Shown here: piece after piece, positions 12,542 to 13,531 of the stretch
How the letters are laid out: every line of letters starts with the position of its first letter
Position numbering within the stretch: the stretch's first letter is position 1
Position numbers and translations under genes: made by a program
From: Phycisphaerae bacterium
GTDB lineage: Bacteria > Planctomycetota > Phycisphaerae > JAAYCJ01
NCBI GenBank assembly: GCA_012514125.1
Contig: JAAZAW010000039.1
Location: 1 to 13,531 of the forward strand
Length of the DNA stretch: 13,531 nucleotides
Direction: 5' to 3'
The notes under the pieces: model-generated
Told to the model about the DNA's origin: nothing
The model's database searches: none
Seen by the model: only the letters and a program-made list of their open reading frames with translations

Positions 12542-13531
12542 ATGCAATACCATGGAAAATTTCCAATCTTCGATCCGAATCAAATAAAAACTTATCCCGT
12601 CGCCGATCGAATCAATAAAGTTCAACTCGAAGACCTTGCCGATCCTGAGCGTACCCTCGCCACCGCCATACCCCTTGCTCCCGAACAGGAAGACGTCCTG
12701 GACCAATTGGCCAAACACATCGTCCTTGCCGTCCGTGCAGGCCGACCTGTTATCTGGTTTACCGGCGCTCATCTCATTAAAAATGGCCTGGGACCAATCC
12801 TGATCGACCTGATCCGGCGAGGTGCCGTCTCTCTGCTGGGCACCAATGGCGCCGGTACAATTCACGACTTCGAATTGGCCCTCATCGGTCAGACCAGTGA
12901 GTACGTCCCCAACGCCCTGCCTCAAGGCCAATTCGGCATGGCCCGCGAGTTCGGCTACATCAACGCCGCCCTGCTCGAAGGCCAGCATCGTCTCATCGGT
13001 TTCGGACAAGCCCTGGGACAACTCATCTGCGACAGCGACTTCCGCCGCGCAGTCGAAAAACGCCTCAACCTCGATCACCCTATCGTCTTCAAGCATCCTG
13101 AGGTCTCGCTCATCGCCGCTTGCCATCAACACAACATCCCCCTCACCGTCCACGTGGGCATCGGCACCGACGTCATCGACCAGCATCCGAATTTCGACGG
13201 CTCCGCAAAAGGAGGCTGCTCCGGTAGAGACTTCCTCATCTATACCCAACACGTCACCAACCTGGACAAAGGCGGCGTCGTCCTCAACATCGGCTCCGCC
13301 GTCACAGGCCCCGAAGTTCTCCTCAAAGCCGTTTCCATGGCCGGCAATATCAATCGCCCCCCCTGCCGGATCGTCACCGCCGATTTCGACCTCAAACCCT
13401 ACCACCTCAACGCGATGAACGACGAATCGAACTGCTGTTACTATTTCCGCCATCACAAAAGCGTCGCCACACGAATCCCCGCCGCCTTCCAGGGCCAAGG
13501 CCTCTACATCCAGGGCGACCAGCGCCGGACC
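12542..13531 (+). CDS. Deoxyhypusine synthase-like (DHS-fold) protein, 3' end outside the window
   Basis: The frame from ATG 12542 is open through the last base, 330 codons without a stop, so the gene is incomplete at its 3' end. GGAG lies 7 nt upstream of the ATG. Sequence features resemble the DHS superfamily: VIWFTGAHLIKNGLGPILIDLIRRG (70-94), SLLGTNGAGTIHDFELALIGQTSEY (97-121), GQFGMAREFGY, a second half with HVGIGTDVIDQHPNFDG (204-220), and VVLNIGSAVTGPEVLLKAV (246-264). In true deoxyhypusine synthase a late SWGK-type segment carries the catalytic lysine; I do not see it in the part present. Bacteria also lack eIF5A, so a different amine-transfer or unrelated reaction is likely. The C-terminal YIQGDQRRT suggests that only a short tail is missing. 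The long open frame antisense to this gene is a codon-bias shadow. Confidence 0.75.
   Translation, partial: MQYHGKFPIFDPNQIKTYPVADRINKVQLEDLADPERTLATAIPLAPEQEDVLDQLAKHIVLAVRAGRPVIWFTGAHLIKNGLGPILIDLIRRGAVSLLGTNGAGTIHDFELALIGQTSEYVPNALPQGQFGMAREFGYINAALLEGQHRLIGFGQALGQLICDSDFRRAVEKRLNLDHPIVFKHPEVSLIAACHQHNIPLTVHVGIGTDVIDQHPNFDGSAKGGCSGRDFLIYTQHVTNLDKGGVVLNIGSAVTGPEVLLKAVSMAGNINRPPCRIVTADFDLKPYHLNAMNDESNCCYYFRHHKSVATRIPAAFQGQGLYIQGDQRRT

Noticed and set aside
12436..12618. Small open frame upstream of the DHS-fold gene
   Set aside because: It starts inside the predicted promoter, lacks a ribosome-binding site and overlaps the better-supported gene in another frame.
12494..13498. Long open frame on the minus strand opposite the DHS-fold gene (334 codons)
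   Set aside because: Its product is low-complexity in Asp, Glu, Val and Gly with no domain; it mirrors the third-position bias of the plus-strand gene, which has a proper ribosome-binding site and family motifs.
1..13531. CRISPR array, tRNA, rRNA, phage genes or a defence island
   Set aside because: No regularly spaced repeats, no tRNA-like cloverleaf or rRNA-like stretches, and no integrase, capsid, nuclease-ATPase or toxin-antitoxin genes were recognised.

Overview
The window looks like chromosomal DNA from a Planctomycetota bacterium, most likely of the class Phycisphaerae or a relative. This is inferred from protein content and not from a marker gene: a peptidyl-prolyl isomerase-gmk-rpoZ-coaC-coaB-thiL cluster, a DUF1844 protein, a SAM hydroxide adenosyltransferase, a YhaM-type OB-HD nuclease and a deoxyhypusine-synthase-fold protein, with a moderate base composition. 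No rRNA, tRNA, CRISPR array or complete insertion sequence was seen.

Layout. Bases 1-278 are a regulatory region with two operator-like palindromes upstream of a GntR/FCD regulator (279-953, +). A tightly packed minus-strand housekeeping block follows (4974 down to 950): exported SurA/PrsA-like chaperone, guanylate kinase, RNA polymerase omega, CoaC, CoaB and ThiL. The thiL stop overlaps the gntR stop. Upstream lies a second minus-strand unit (6760 to 5136) of two overlapping genes for related seven-helix membrane proteins. Next comes a monocistronic gene for a tiny acidic lipoprotein (7146-6955) with its own consensus promoter and terminator, then a DUF1844 gene (7749-7315).

On the plus strand uvrC starts at 7809 from an apparently leaderless promoter. 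An in-frame TAA at 8946 interrupts it, and 64 further in-frame codons (to 9143) clearly encode the rest of the nuclease domain. A 146-bp, almost fully palindromic MITE-like element (9145-9290) sits directly behind uvrC. A minus-strand SAM hydroxide adenosyltransferase gene (10121-9336), a divergent yhaM-like gene (10250-11239, +), a truncated chemoreceptor-like sensor (12226-11408, -) with a good terminator, and a 3'-incomplete DHS-fold gene (12542 to the window end, +) complete the window.

How the genes work together. The central block joins nucleotide supply (Gmk), transcription (omega), coenzyme A synthesis (CoaC then CoaB), thiamine diphosphate synthesis (ThiL) and envelope protein folding: a growth-linked housekeeping operon. 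The rest are small independent units. The main points of interest are the nonsense codon in uvrC, a CoaBC protein split by one in-frame TAA, the palindromic element behind uvrC, the strongly driven acidic micro-lipoprotein, and the sensor with no output domain. I found no clear defence system or previously undescribed multi-gene system.
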